Positions 24,274-32,367 of a DNA stretch of 64,000 nucleotides are shown here, piece after piece. Made by a program: the position numbers and the translations under genes. The stretch's first letter is position 1. Each line of letters opens with the position of its first letter. This DNA comes from Burkholderiaceae bacterium (GTDB lineage: Bacteria > Pseudomonadota > Gammaproteobacteria > Burkholderiales > Burkholderiaceae_C), in contig CAJYPV010000017.1 of the NCBI GenBank assembly GCA_913776825.1, positions 62,001 to 126,000 on the forward strand, given 5' to 3'. A model generated the notes under the pieces. It saw only the letters and a list, made by a program, of their open reading frames with translations, was not told where the DNA came from and did no database searches.

Positions 24274-27200
24274 GTGGCGACCAACGATGCAGATCGCTTG
24301 AAGCTAGCGGAACAGATCCATCGTGAGTTGGCCTTCGAGAACCGCTTGCAAGCAAGCCAAGCACGGGCCTTCGTCCGCGGGCTCCAAGTCAGCTGGCAAG
24401 TGCCACCGATCCAATGGACCGAAGAAGATTCTCGGAACCTGCTCGTCGATGCCAGAAGGCTGATACACGTCGCTGGAATGTTTGAGGACTTGAAAGGGCT
24501 CGATTCGGCCGAGGGTCAAGATTGCTACCGACGAGCAGCGGATGTACTCGAGTGGCTCACGCGCGCGGGCGACTCGCTAAGGCAAATCACCCCGATCGAA
24601 CTATTCGCCGCCGCAGCGTTTCAGCTGGGAGGCCTGCCTGCGATGGCGAGTGGGTTGCTCAGCCAGCTGCGCGAGCCTGATCCTGGTACGCGGTTATATG
24701 CGAGCTTTCTGAAAGCGGACTTCGACGCTGTGATTCACGAGGCCATGGGATTCTGGGAACTGAATCCCGAACTGACGGAGCGCGACGCGTCGGCGAAACT
24801 GCTCCTGGATCAGCGGAACGAGGGAATCGAGTGGTTCTTTACCAGCGAGCTCGTTCGATGTATCGGGCTCGTGGCTGCTTCGCTCCGCAAGGGTGACGAA
24901 TCGCGTCTGCAAAGCGGCCTGCAGAAACTACGGGCCTTGGACAACATGGCAACCCGGTCGTTCAGCGATGACATTGCGCTCCTAGTCACCTTGCTTCGAG
25001 CCGTCGCCGATCGATACGCAGCAACCAGCATCTACAAGCCGCTCAGACAGCTCGCAGCGCTCAACTCAGATCGAGGACCTCGCCTCACCCGATTCGCGCG
25101 CGATCAATTCTCCAGAGGGCGCGGCATCCTGTGGACGTCCCAGATTCGGGGACTCGATCGGCTGCTCGACTCTTCGGCCTTCGCGCTTTGCACGCCGACG
25201 GGGTCTGGAAAGACGCTGGTTGCCAATCTCGCCTTAATTAAGGAACTGCTGCTTCCAGCCGACTCCGAGATCGCACCTCTAGCGCTGTACCTTGTGCCCT
25301 CACGCGCTCTGGCTGGGGAGGTGGAGGCTAAGCTGACAAGCGAGCTAGGACGGGACCTGATCATCACGGGTCTCTACGGTGGCACGGATTGGGGCATCAC
25401 CGATTACTGGCTCGGCGCCAAGCAGGCCACAGTACTCATTGCGACGGTGGAAAAGGCCGACGCTCTGATGCGCTACATCGGCCCACTATTGGTCAAAAGG
25501 CTTCGGCTACTTATCGTCGATGAGGCGCATCAAGTCGTTCCAGGCGATGCAAAGCAAGCGAGTAAAGATTTTGCTCAGCATAAGAGCCGCTCGCTGCGCC
25601 TCGAAGCCTTTGTTTCCAAGTTGCTGGCGCGAGCACCGGATATTGCTCGCATCGCTCTGACGGCAGTGGCTGGCGGCGCGGCGGCGCCCGTCGCCAAATG
25701 GATCGAAGGGCGCAGTGATGCTCTGCCGATAGGGACCAAATATCGCAGCACACGGCAATTGATCGGCTCGCTCGAAGCCACGCCGGGCAAGTCCGGCACG
25801 ATTTCGCTGCGCCTCATGAACGGAGCCCCGTTGGCTGTGCGGGCGCGCGGCGACGAGGTGTACATCCCTCTGAAGATTCCGCCGATGCCGAAGTTGCCCG
25901 CGGATATGCGCAACAGCCTTGCCTTTTACAACGAAGTGAACGTTTTATGGACGGCGCTGCATCTGACGGATGGGGATCGCCGCGTTCTGATTTCAATCGC
26001 GCAGCAGCCCGAGGTGACGATGGGCCGATTCAAGAAGGCGCTGGAACTTCCCGACTGGAAGGCGGTACGACGTTTCACTCCTCCATCGGACGCTCGGCTT
26101 CGGTCGCTTTTTGATCAGGCACGCGCAACATCTGTCGACTACTGCGGCGCGGATTCACATGAAGTCGCCTTGCTCGACTGCGGGATCGCAAGCAGCCATG
26201 GCCAGATGCCACAGCGCTTACGCAGGCTGATGACCGATCTGATCGAAAAGCGGATCTGCCCGATAACGATCGCGACTGCCACGCTGACAGAGGGGGTGAA
26301 CCTTCCCTTCGACCTGATCTTCGTCACGTCACTCATTCGGCGCACGTTCAACCCGAACGCCGGACGGAACGGGCAACAAGAGGTCACGCCACTATCCACG
26401 GCCGAGTTTCGAAATCTCTCGGGCCGAGCTGGGCGGCCCGGTGCTACCCAGGGCATGGAAGGGATGACCCTTGTTGCACTGCCGATGGCTCCTTCCAGTA
26501 CAGGCGCCCAAGCGGTGTCGCCCCAGCCCAAGCAGGTGGCCAGCCTCCATGCCGACTACAACCGTTTGCTTACTGCCCTTCAGGAGGATGAGCAACCGGA
26601 TGCGCAGGTCGCCAGCCCGCTGTCGTTTCTCCTTCAGTTGATCCAAGCGCGAGCTGCCGCGATCTACGACATTCGCGGCGATGACTTCTTGCGCTGGCTT
26701 GAGACCGTTGCTCCTCATCAAATCAGTGCGGCGGCTGGAACCACCTCTGACGATCCGCCTGCCGTACTTGCAGATAGCTTGGATGAGCTTGATGGCGTCA
26801 TCCTCAGCGCCATCGAAGAGATTGCAACGGACAAGGGCAGCGAGCTCAGCCGCGCTGAGACGGAGGCCTTGCTCGTACGCCTTTGGCAGTGCAGTTTCAG
26901 CAGCGTTGCGGCTGTCCAAGAGAAGCTCCTCGAGCAGGCCTTTGTGCGTCGAGGCCGCGGCCTAACCGAAGCTGTCTACAGCGATGCTGCGGAGCGTCGC
27001 CGGCTCTACCAGTACGGTTTTTCGCCACACGTTGGCAGAAGATTTGAAGAGATTGCACCGAAGCTTCGACTCGTTCTTGAGGATGCAACAGAGTACGGAA
27101 CCGCAACATCCGAGGACCGATTCGAGGTCTTTGAGCAGCTCGGGGCGCTCCTTGCAAACGACAGAGGGTTTGGCTTTCGAGGACGCGGCACCGTCGCGGA

Positions 27201-27900
27201 TAACACGCTACTGGCGGACTGGCGAGGTACCTTGAGGTGGTGGATGGGCGTAGCGGGCGCGATGGGACCAAAGCCAGCCGAGCTCCGCGGCTGGCAACGG
27301 TTTGTCTCGGACAACTTTGAGTTCAGGCTCGGTGTCGCGGTTGGAGCCGTAGTGGCGCAAGCATGGTCGGATGGAGCAGGCAGCGCGCTCGACATCCCGT
27401 CGCTTGAAAAGTGGCGCGACACCACCGGGCTACCCTGGTTTGGATTCTGGGCTCGCGAACTTCTGCGCTGGGGAACGCTGGACCCATTCGTAGCATTTGC
27501 AATGGCGCAAGGCCTTGCTGGAACGCGAGGTGAGGCCGACGCATTGAAAGCTGAGTTTGCCGACTGGACCCGGGGCCTTGCAGACAAGGACTCTGAAGAC
27601 TGGATCGACCCTCAGCGCTTCTTGCAGTGGATGCGCAGCCGAGAAACTTCACCCGTGGAAGACAGTGTGAAGCCCAGGCACATCGACGTGAAACTGAGCG
27701 GCGCCCGCGGCACGCTCGAGCGATACAACGTGCTCCCCGTTCAGCGCCAAAAGTCAGTTCATTGGATCGATCCAGCCGGCTTCGAGCTCGCGCAGTCTGA
27801 TGTGTCGGTACTAGTTACGGCTTCGGCATACCGGGACGACTTTGAACTCAGTCGGATCCGTGGCAGATGGTCAGTCCGCCGCCGTTTCCACGCGGGATAG
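24274..27900 (+). CDS. HamB/AbpB-like SF2 (Ski2-like) helicase
   Basis: A 1208-aa protein. Residues 1-290 are helical with no recognised domain. The helicase core has motif I CTPTGSGKT at 306-314, motif II DEAH at 416-419, motif III-like ALTAV, and motif VI LSGRAGRPG near 714-722, placing it with Ski2-like/DEAD-DEAH translocases. A long C-terminal extension of nearly 490 residues follows. It starts with GTG directly after the stop of the nuclease gene (SD AAAGGGGG), so translation is coupled. In Hachiman the helicase-nuclease complex senses damaged or phage DNA and degrades DNA. At about 1200 aa it is longer than many HamB proteins. Confidence 0.75.
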   Translation: MATNDADRLKLAEQIHRELAFENRLQASQARAFVRGLQVSWQVPPIQWTEEDSRNLLVDARRLIHVAGMFEDLKGLDSAEGQDCYRRAADVLEWLTRAGDSLRQITPIELFAAAAFQLGGLPAMASGLLSQLREPDPGTRLYASFLKADFDAVIHEAMGFWELNPELTERDASAKLLLDQRNEGIEWFFTSELVRCIGLVAASLRKGDESRLQSGLQKLRALDNMATRSFSDDIALLVTLLRAVADRYAATSIYKPLRQLAALNSDRGPRLTRFARDQFSRGRGILWTSQIRGLDRLLDSSAFALCTPTGSGKTLVANLALIKELLLPADSEIAPLALYLVPSRALAGEVEAKLTSELGRDLIITGLYGGTDWGITDYWLGAKQATVLIATVEKADALMRYIGPLLVKRLRLLIVDEAHQVVPGDAKQASKDFAQHKSRSLRLEAFVSKLLARAPDIARIALTAVAGGAAAPVAKWIEGRSDALPIGTKYRSTRQLIGSLEATPGKSGTISLRLMNGAPLAVRARGDEVYIPLKIPPMPKLPADMRNSLAFYNEVNVLWTALHLTDGDRRVLISIAQQPEVTMGRFKKALELPDWKAVRRFTPPSDARLRSLFDQARATSVDYCGADSHEVALLDCGIASSHGQMPQRLRRLMTDLIEKRICPITIATATLTEGVNLPFDLIFVTSLIRRTFNPNAGRNGQQEVTPLSTAEFRNLSGRAGRPGATQGMEGMTLVALPMAPSSTGAQAVSPQPKQVASLHADYNRLLTALQEDEQPDAQVASPLSFLLQLIQARAAAIYDIRGDDFLRWLETVAPHQISAAAGTTSDDPPAVLADSLDELDGVILSAIEEIATDKGSELSRAETEALLVRLWQCSFSSVAAVQEKLLEQAFVRRGRGLTEAVYSDAAERRRLYQYGFSPHVGRRFEEIAPKLRLVLEDATEYGTATSEDRFEVFEQLGALLANDRGFGFRGRGTVADNTLLADWRGTLRWWMGVAGAMGPKPAELRGWQRFVSDNFEFRLGVAVGAVVAQAWSDGAGSALDIPSLEKWRDTTGLPWFGFWARELLRWGTLDPFVAFAMAQGLAGTRGEADALKAEFADWTRGLADKDSEDWIDPQRFLQWMRSRETSPVEDSVKPRHIDVKLSGARGTLERYNVLPVQRQKSVHWIDPAGFELAQSDVSVLVTASAYRDDFELSRIRGRWSVRRRFHAG

Positions 27901-28194
27901 CGGCGTCAAGCAGAAGAAAACATAGACACTCATTTCTCTGGCGCCGCCAATCGGGCACCGGTGAACAGCGCGCTCGCCAGTCAAGTCGTCTAACACTGAA
28001 TTCAAGACTTTGGTGTCTGACCTACTAAACGCGCAACGTCGCTTGCTTCCGGCCCCCCTCCGTCAGCTACGAACGGGATACAGCGCAGCTACCCGCGCGA
28101 GGATCGTAACCGGGGGAGCCGTCCAGGGACATGAAAGTAAGCGTTCTGGGAAGTCAGGGTGACGCCCGATTGCTCCCCGTTCCGAGCGCCGGCG

Positions 28195-28863
28195 CTAGGC
28201 GTTCGGGCCAGCCACGAACCCTTTGCGAATCGCGCGAACCGCTTCATTACCGGCACTTGCTGCCTGAGGGTGTGGATGAGCGCTACATAGCTCAGCAACG
28301 CTTAGCAAATCCTTCCTTGGCCGCTTCGCGATCTCGACTGCAACTGCCTCCGCTAAGAAGAAGTTCGGTGCCGCGGCGAGGTACTCAAGTAAGTCCACAT
28401 CGCTTAGGTCGAGGCTTGGGATCAATTCGAGCGCGGTGTCCTCGTCTCCGTTGCCCAAGCAAAGATGCCTGATCAGCTCAGCCAAGCCCTTCTGGTCTGG
28501 AGTCAAGGGTGAGCAAAGGGGATGCAGGTCGGTTAGCCATCGTCCCTCATTGACGGCGCGTTCCGCCGCATCGACGAACTCGTCGAGGGACGCGAACACG
28601 ATTCGCGTATCGCCATCGTGGCTGAGAAAGAGCACTTGGCCAGCGACGGGCGACCTGGTGGCGAAGATGTGGTGGTTACTCGTGTCAGGATCATCCAATA
28701 CAACGCCACCAAGCAATTGAATGGTTGGATGCTCGCTGAGCAGGTCGGACATCTTCTTGGCATTGGTTCGGTCAAGCAGGTTGACTTCGTTCCGCAAGTG
28801 GCCGGCATATCGCGCGTTGCCGACTCTTTCAAAGTAGGCATCCAATTCCGCTGCCCGATTCAT
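28195..28863 (-). CDS. Hypothetical protein, 222 aa (possible SUKH-like fold)
   Basis: The start at 28863 has GGGAG about 10 bp upstream. The protein has LGGVVLDDPDTSNHHIFATRSPVAGQVLFLSHDGDTRIVFASLDEFV in outline, then an acidic helical C-terminal half. The strand-loop pattern ending in a short 'LdeFv' segment recalls SMI1/KNR4 (SUKH) immunity-type domains, but this is weak. It converges with the helicase gene; the 294-bp gap (27901-28194) holds nothing clear. No toxin gene lies beside it. Confidence 0.6.
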   Translation of the reverse strand: MNRAAELDAYFERVGNARYAGHLRNEVNLLDRTNAKKMSDLLSEHPTIQLLGGVVLDDPDTSNHHIFATRSPVAGQVLFLSHDGDTRIVFASLDEFVDAAERAVNEGRWLTDLHPLCSPLTPDQKGLAELIRHLCLGNGDEDTALELIPSLDLSDVDLLEYLAAAPNFFLAEAVAVEIAKRPRKDLLSVAELCSAHPHPQAASAGNEAVRAIRKGFVAGPNA

Positions 28864-28986
28864 CGTTCGTACTCCCTGCAAATCACTACAGCCGGCGAGA
28901 CCAAGCAGTTCTTCAGGGACTTCGCCCCACGCCGAATGTCAGCGCGAGCCCAATCTTCCGTGCACCCGCTCATCTACAGTATGCGG

Positions 28987-29838
28987 TCAGTGCGAGCTTG
29001 AGGTCGCCCAACGGTAGGGCAGCAGGTCAGCGAGGTCGCGCGCTCGCTGGGTTGGAAGACGCTTCAACAGATCATGAAGGTAGGCGTAGGGATCGCGGTC
29101 ATTGAGCTTTGCCGTCTGGATCAAACTCATGATGGCAGCGGCTCGTTGCCCGGCGATCAGCGTCCCAGCGAAGAGCCAGTTCTTGCGGCCTGTGGCCCAT
29201 GGCCTGATCTGCTGCTCGTCGAAATTTTTGTCGATGGGCAAGGCCGGGTCACCGGGATAGCGCGTGAGCGCCGTCCATCGGTACAGGCTGTAGTCCATGG
29301 CCTTGGCGGTCTCCGAGCAATCCGGCGCCTTCGGCCGGTACTCCAGCAACAACCTGTGTAGGGCTTGAGCCACCGGCGCCGCGCGCGTTCGTCGCTCTCG
29401 CAGCCGAACCTCGGCTGGCAGGTCCTTCAATTCCCGCTCGATGCCCTAGAGCTGCCCGATGAGCTCGATGGCGGTGGCTGCCAGCGCGTTCTTGTTGGCC
29501 AGGCGCAGCTCAACGAACTTGCGGCGTGCGTGGGCCATGCAGCCCACCTCGGTGATAACGCGGTCGAGGAACAGCGCCTTGTAGCCCGAGTAGTCGTCGC
29601 ACACGAGGCCGCCCTTCCAGGCGCGATCCGTGCCGTGACGAAGGAAGGACCGCGGATGCTGGCCCGAGCGCGCCATCTCGAAGGTCAGCTTCTCGAGCAT
29701 GGCGTCGCGCCACTCGATCTGGTGACGGTCGTGCGTCTGGCGATCCAAGAGTGCTCGCACCTTGGCGCCGATGTGCCCGAGCCCCGCAGCTTCCAGCGAG
29801 GCGATGTCTTGAGCATTGAGGGGCGCAGCCACTGCCAT
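28987..29838 (-). pseudogene. tnpC: IS66 transposase tnpC, internally deleted and stop-interrupted
   Basis: From the start near 29838 the frame reads DIASLEAAGLGHIGAKVRALL, then FEMARSGQHP, and jumps straight to FLRHGTDRAWKGGLVCDDYSGYKALF and VGCMAHARRKFVE. The N-terminal coiled-coil, zinc-binding and first catalytic parts expected between these blocks (roughly 250-300 residues) are absent. An in-frame TAG follows IELIGQL (at 29446-29448), where the family continues as a short linker into KDLPAEVRLRERR. Both lesions make it non-functional. Confidence 0.85.
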
Positions 29839-29893
29839 GACGGCAGTGTGGGGCGTGCGCGGGCAACGCGCATCGGAGCGAGCACCGATTGCG

Positions 29894-30259
29894 TCACAGC
29901 AACCGGATCGCGCCGTCGTCCTCCACGCGCTGCCACGGCAAGCCAAGCCCCAGGGCTTGCAACTGCGGCTGCGTCAGCGGCATCTGCTCCAGCGTGACCT
30001 CGCGAGGCCACACTAAGCGGCCCTGGTGCAGGCGCCGCGCGGCCAGCCTCACGCCGATGCCGTCATGCACGGGCATCTTCATGCGCGTGGCGCGCCGGTT
30101 GGCAAACACGTAAGCATGGTGAGGCTTGGCGCCGCCGAAGACCTGCACGACGCGGGCCAGAGCGGTCCCAGTGCCGGCGCGCATGTCCAGTGGCGTCGTC
30201 GCGTGCCACACGGCGTCGATGCGGATCAACGCAGCAGCTCGCGCATCCAAGCTGCGCAC
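29894..30259 (-). CDS. tnpB: IS66 accessory protein TnpB
   Basis: A 121-aa protein with the TnpB signature: IRIDAVWHATTPLDMRAGTGTALARVV, then HHAYVFANRRATRMKMPVHDG and LAARRLHQGRLVWP. Family members are about 115 aa. The true start may be a TTG a few codons in, giving LIRIDAVW. Its 5' end overlaps the tnpA stop. It looks intact, unlike tnpC. Confidence 0.85.
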   Translation of the reverse strand: MRSLDARAAALIRIDAVWHATTPLDMRAGTGTALARVVQVFGGAKPHHAYVFANRRATRMKMPVHDGIGVRLAARRLHQGRLVWPREVTLEQMPLTQPQLQALGLGLPWQRVEDDGAIRLL

Positions 30260-30591
30260 GCGTCGGCAGCGCTTACTGGCCAGGTCACCGCGATGACGGT
30301 GGTGCCGCGGCGGACCTCAATGCGGATGGGATCACCACTAGCCCCCGGCGGCACGGAAGCTGCCGGCATCGGCAGCGCGATGAAGCCAACGGGATTGCCG
30401 CTGGCGGCCGTTGCGTGGGTAGGCGGCCGAGCCGTTGCATGGACCCAGCGCCGCAGCAGATTGGCGTTGATGCCGTGAGCCATTGCCACGGCTGCCATTG
30501 ATACGCCTGGCTGCTGCGAGGCCCGCACGGCCTTCGCCTTGAACTCGGCACTGTGAACTCGCCGTCGGCGGCCTGGCGCTGCTTGGTCCAT
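30226..30591 (-). CDS. tnpA: IS66 accessory protein TnpA (HTH)
   Basis: A 121-aa protein with an N-terminal helix-turn-helix: RRVHSAEFKAKAVRASQQPG and AVAMAHGINANLLRRWVH, typical of IS66 TnpA/orf1. The C-terminal RIEVRRGTTVIAVTWP followed by an acidic-helical end is also typical. It is first in the element and apparently intact. Confidence 0.85.
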   Translation of the reverse strand: MDQAAPGRRRRVHSAEFKAKAVRASQQPGVSMAAVAMAHGINANLLRRWVHATARPPTHATAASGNPVGFIALPMPAASVPPGASGDPIRIEVRRGTTVIAVTWPVSAADACAAWMRELLR

Positions 30592-30704
30592 AGTGTGTAC
30601 GTACCAATCTAGTCTTTGATGGATACGAGCATCCTAGGCACGGCTCAGCGGATCAACATGACTTGCCAGGACGCCTACACATGAAATGCCGCAATGCAAA
30701 AAAC

Positions 30705-30735
30705 GCCCGACGGACTTTATTCGAGCCCGACGGAC
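30705..30735. repeat. Two 11-bp direct repeats, possible transposon-end sites
   Basis: GCCCGACGGAC occurs at 30705-30715 and 30725-30735, a 20-bp period, followed by a T-run. The spacing is that of TnsB-binding repeats at Tn7-like ends, and the site lies beyond the tnsB 3' end. I saw no matching inverted set on the other side, so this stays tentative. Confidence 0.4.
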
Positions 30736-31118
30736 ATTTTTTTGGAGTCACGACTGCGGGGGTGGATTAGAAGTGGAAATTCCACATCGAATGGCTGCTG
30801 AGGAAAGCTGCTAAGCAACTGATTTAGAAGCATTTTTCCCCAGGCATCGCCGCAGACCAGCCGGCGAGACCCCCTCCCCCTCAAGACGAAATTTTGCACG
30901 CCTTCCGGCCAATCGCGGTGCAGGAACAGCCCCTCGGCAGCAAACCGTTCTGGAATCCAAACCGGCTCTGGCGAAGCATCCAATACTCGCGCCTCCTGGA
31001 TGCTGTCGAGATTTATCCGCTTCGCTTCGAGCAGGCTAATACTCCGGGGCAACCCAATTCGCAAATGGCGAGCTTGGCAGCGCGACCAACCGCTCTGCCG
31101 ACAATGCTCCAAGCGCAT
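30717..31118 (-). CDS. Hypothetical protein fragment, up to 133 aa
   Basis: An open frame with plausible composition, including EARVLDASPEPVWIPERF and GLFLHRDWPEGVQNFVLRG. The N-terminal 25 residues (Cys/Arg-rich) look less natural. A stop codon lies just upstream of the ATG, and the C-terminus runs into the direct repeats at 30705-30735, so it may be a remnant. Family not recognised. Confidence 0.35.
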   Translation of the reverse strand: MRLEHCRQSGWSRCQARHLRIGLPRSISLLEAKRINLDSIQEARVLDASPEPVWIPERFAAEGLFLHRDWPEGVQNFVLRGRGSRRLVCGDAWGKMLLNQLLSSFPQQPFDVEFPLLIHPRSRDSKKMSVGLE

Positions 31119-31466
31119 GGCTGCTGTACGTCATTTGACGCTTCGACCAGCCCTCATCGGCCCGCCGGAAGGTTGCGTCCTGGACCCCGTCCCGTCATCA
31201 CATGGAAAATTAGGACTGCTCTCAATAATTATTGAAGCGTCCTATAACTTTTCCTAAGTTCCCGAGCGACCAGTCATCGCTGGTCTCCACTGACCGGGCG
31301 CTTACCCGCCCTGGCCGCCTCGCGCGTCAGGACCGGAAGGTGACCCTGCAGTGAAAGCGCACTTCGTGCATGGCAGACTTTCAGCCTTCTCTAACGCGAA
31401 GAACGCTGGCGAGATGTCGCGCGCAAGCTGCCGCTCGAGCGCGGTGAAGCCTGCATCTCCCCTTTG
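31119..31466. other. Gap without recognisable gene
   Basis: 348 bp between the fragment at 30717-31118 and the gene at 31467. I see only a short AT-rich stretch near 31220-31255 (CAATAATTATTG, self-complementary), which could be a promoter or operator for the downstream gene. Confidence 0.5.
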
Positions 31467-32225
31467 ATGACTTACGACCTAAAGCTGCCGAAGCCGGAGG
31501 AACACCGAGCGACGCTCGCCCTGTTTTGGGAGACGGCTCAGCCGTTGAAGCATGTTGTCGCGGAGCTACCCGACATCTCGAACGGGCACAAGATGAACAT
31601 CAAGCCAGTCTTTCCCCGTTCGGCGCTAGTTCCCGGAGCCTCGACGGTCGACTTGCTGAATGCGTCGGTCAGCTCAGAGTTGGAGCTTGTGTTTCCCAAC
31701 CTCCCAGAGCCTCTCTTCGAAAGACTCGCGCTTCGGTTCCGGCCGTTCTACGCCAACGACGAAGAGGTCAACCTCCTGAAGCTGCTGAACTTTGTCTCCC
31801 AGCTGAATCCGCACCTCCATCCATGGAAGAAGGAGAGGAAGGCCTCCTGGGACCGCGCTGTATTCTGGGGCGCCATGGGCATGCCCGAACAGACGCCGGC
31901 GGTCAAAGCGGAAGACGTCATCAAGGCCGGCCTGTACTCCCGGTACTTCCACGTGAACAAAATTCATCGCGAGAAGGCGCTTGCCTACGAGAAGTCACTG
32001 GGTGTGGGGATGTACCGCATCGCACTGGTTTCATCGGTATGGCAGCGGTCCAACGTCGTGCTGCAAGTCGCGAACGAGATGGAACAGTTGCTGGTGGGGC
32101 TGGGCATCGTGACAGCAGAAGCTGTGGAGGCGGCTAAGACACCTGCCGTGCAACCAGAGGAGGTCTCGCTCAAGCTGAAAGGCGGGCCTGGTGCCTTCCA
32201 AGCCAAAGAGATAAAGAAGTCGTAG
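31467..32225 (+). CDS. Hypothetical protein in the Tn7-like block, 252 aa
   Basis: A soluble protein convergent with tnsB. It has ALRFRPFYANDEEVNLLKLLNFV and KKERKASWDRAVFWGAMGMP in outline, and a helical C-terminal part (RIALVSSVWQRSNVVLQVANEMEQLL). I used the ATG at 31467. The family is unknown to me. Its place at the tnsB-proximal end, where Tn7-like elements often carry a cargo gene, suggests cargo rather than a transposition function. Confidence 0.65.
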   Translation: MTYDLKLPKPEEHRATLALFWETAQPLKHVVAELPDISNGHKMNIKPVFPRSALVPGASTVDLLNASVSSELELVFPNLPEPLFERLALRFRPFYANDEEVNLLKLLNFVSQLNPHLHPWKKERKASWDRAVFWGAMGMPEQTPAVKAEDVIKAGLYSRYFHVNKIHREKALAYEKSLGVGMYRIALVSSVWQRSNVVLQVANEMEQLLVGLGIVTAEAVEAAKTPAVQPEEVSLKLKGGPGAFQAKEIKKS

Positions 32226-32367
32226 ACCAGTTCGCCTCACTTGGCCCGACGGCCACTAGAGCAATCAGCGCACGACCTTCATGCTTGGCTTCGACCCGTA
32301 CTCGGCGCGCCCACCCTTTTTTTGCCGCCAAGCCGCGGTCCGCAAGCCGCAACCTCGTTCCAGTGCC

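Larger units (their letters stand above)
28987..30591 (-). mobile_element. Degenerate IS66-family insertion sequence
   Basis: The tnpA-tnpB-tnpC order of IS66 is present on the minus strand, with tnpA and tnpB intact and tnpC broken by a deletion and a stop codon. I could not place the terminal inverted repeats with confidence, so the limits given are the coding span. Confidence 0.85.

Noticed and set aside
30717..31118. Claim that this fragment is a fourth TniQ
   Set aside because: No zinc knuckle of the right spacing and no TniQ block, so I left it as hypothetical.
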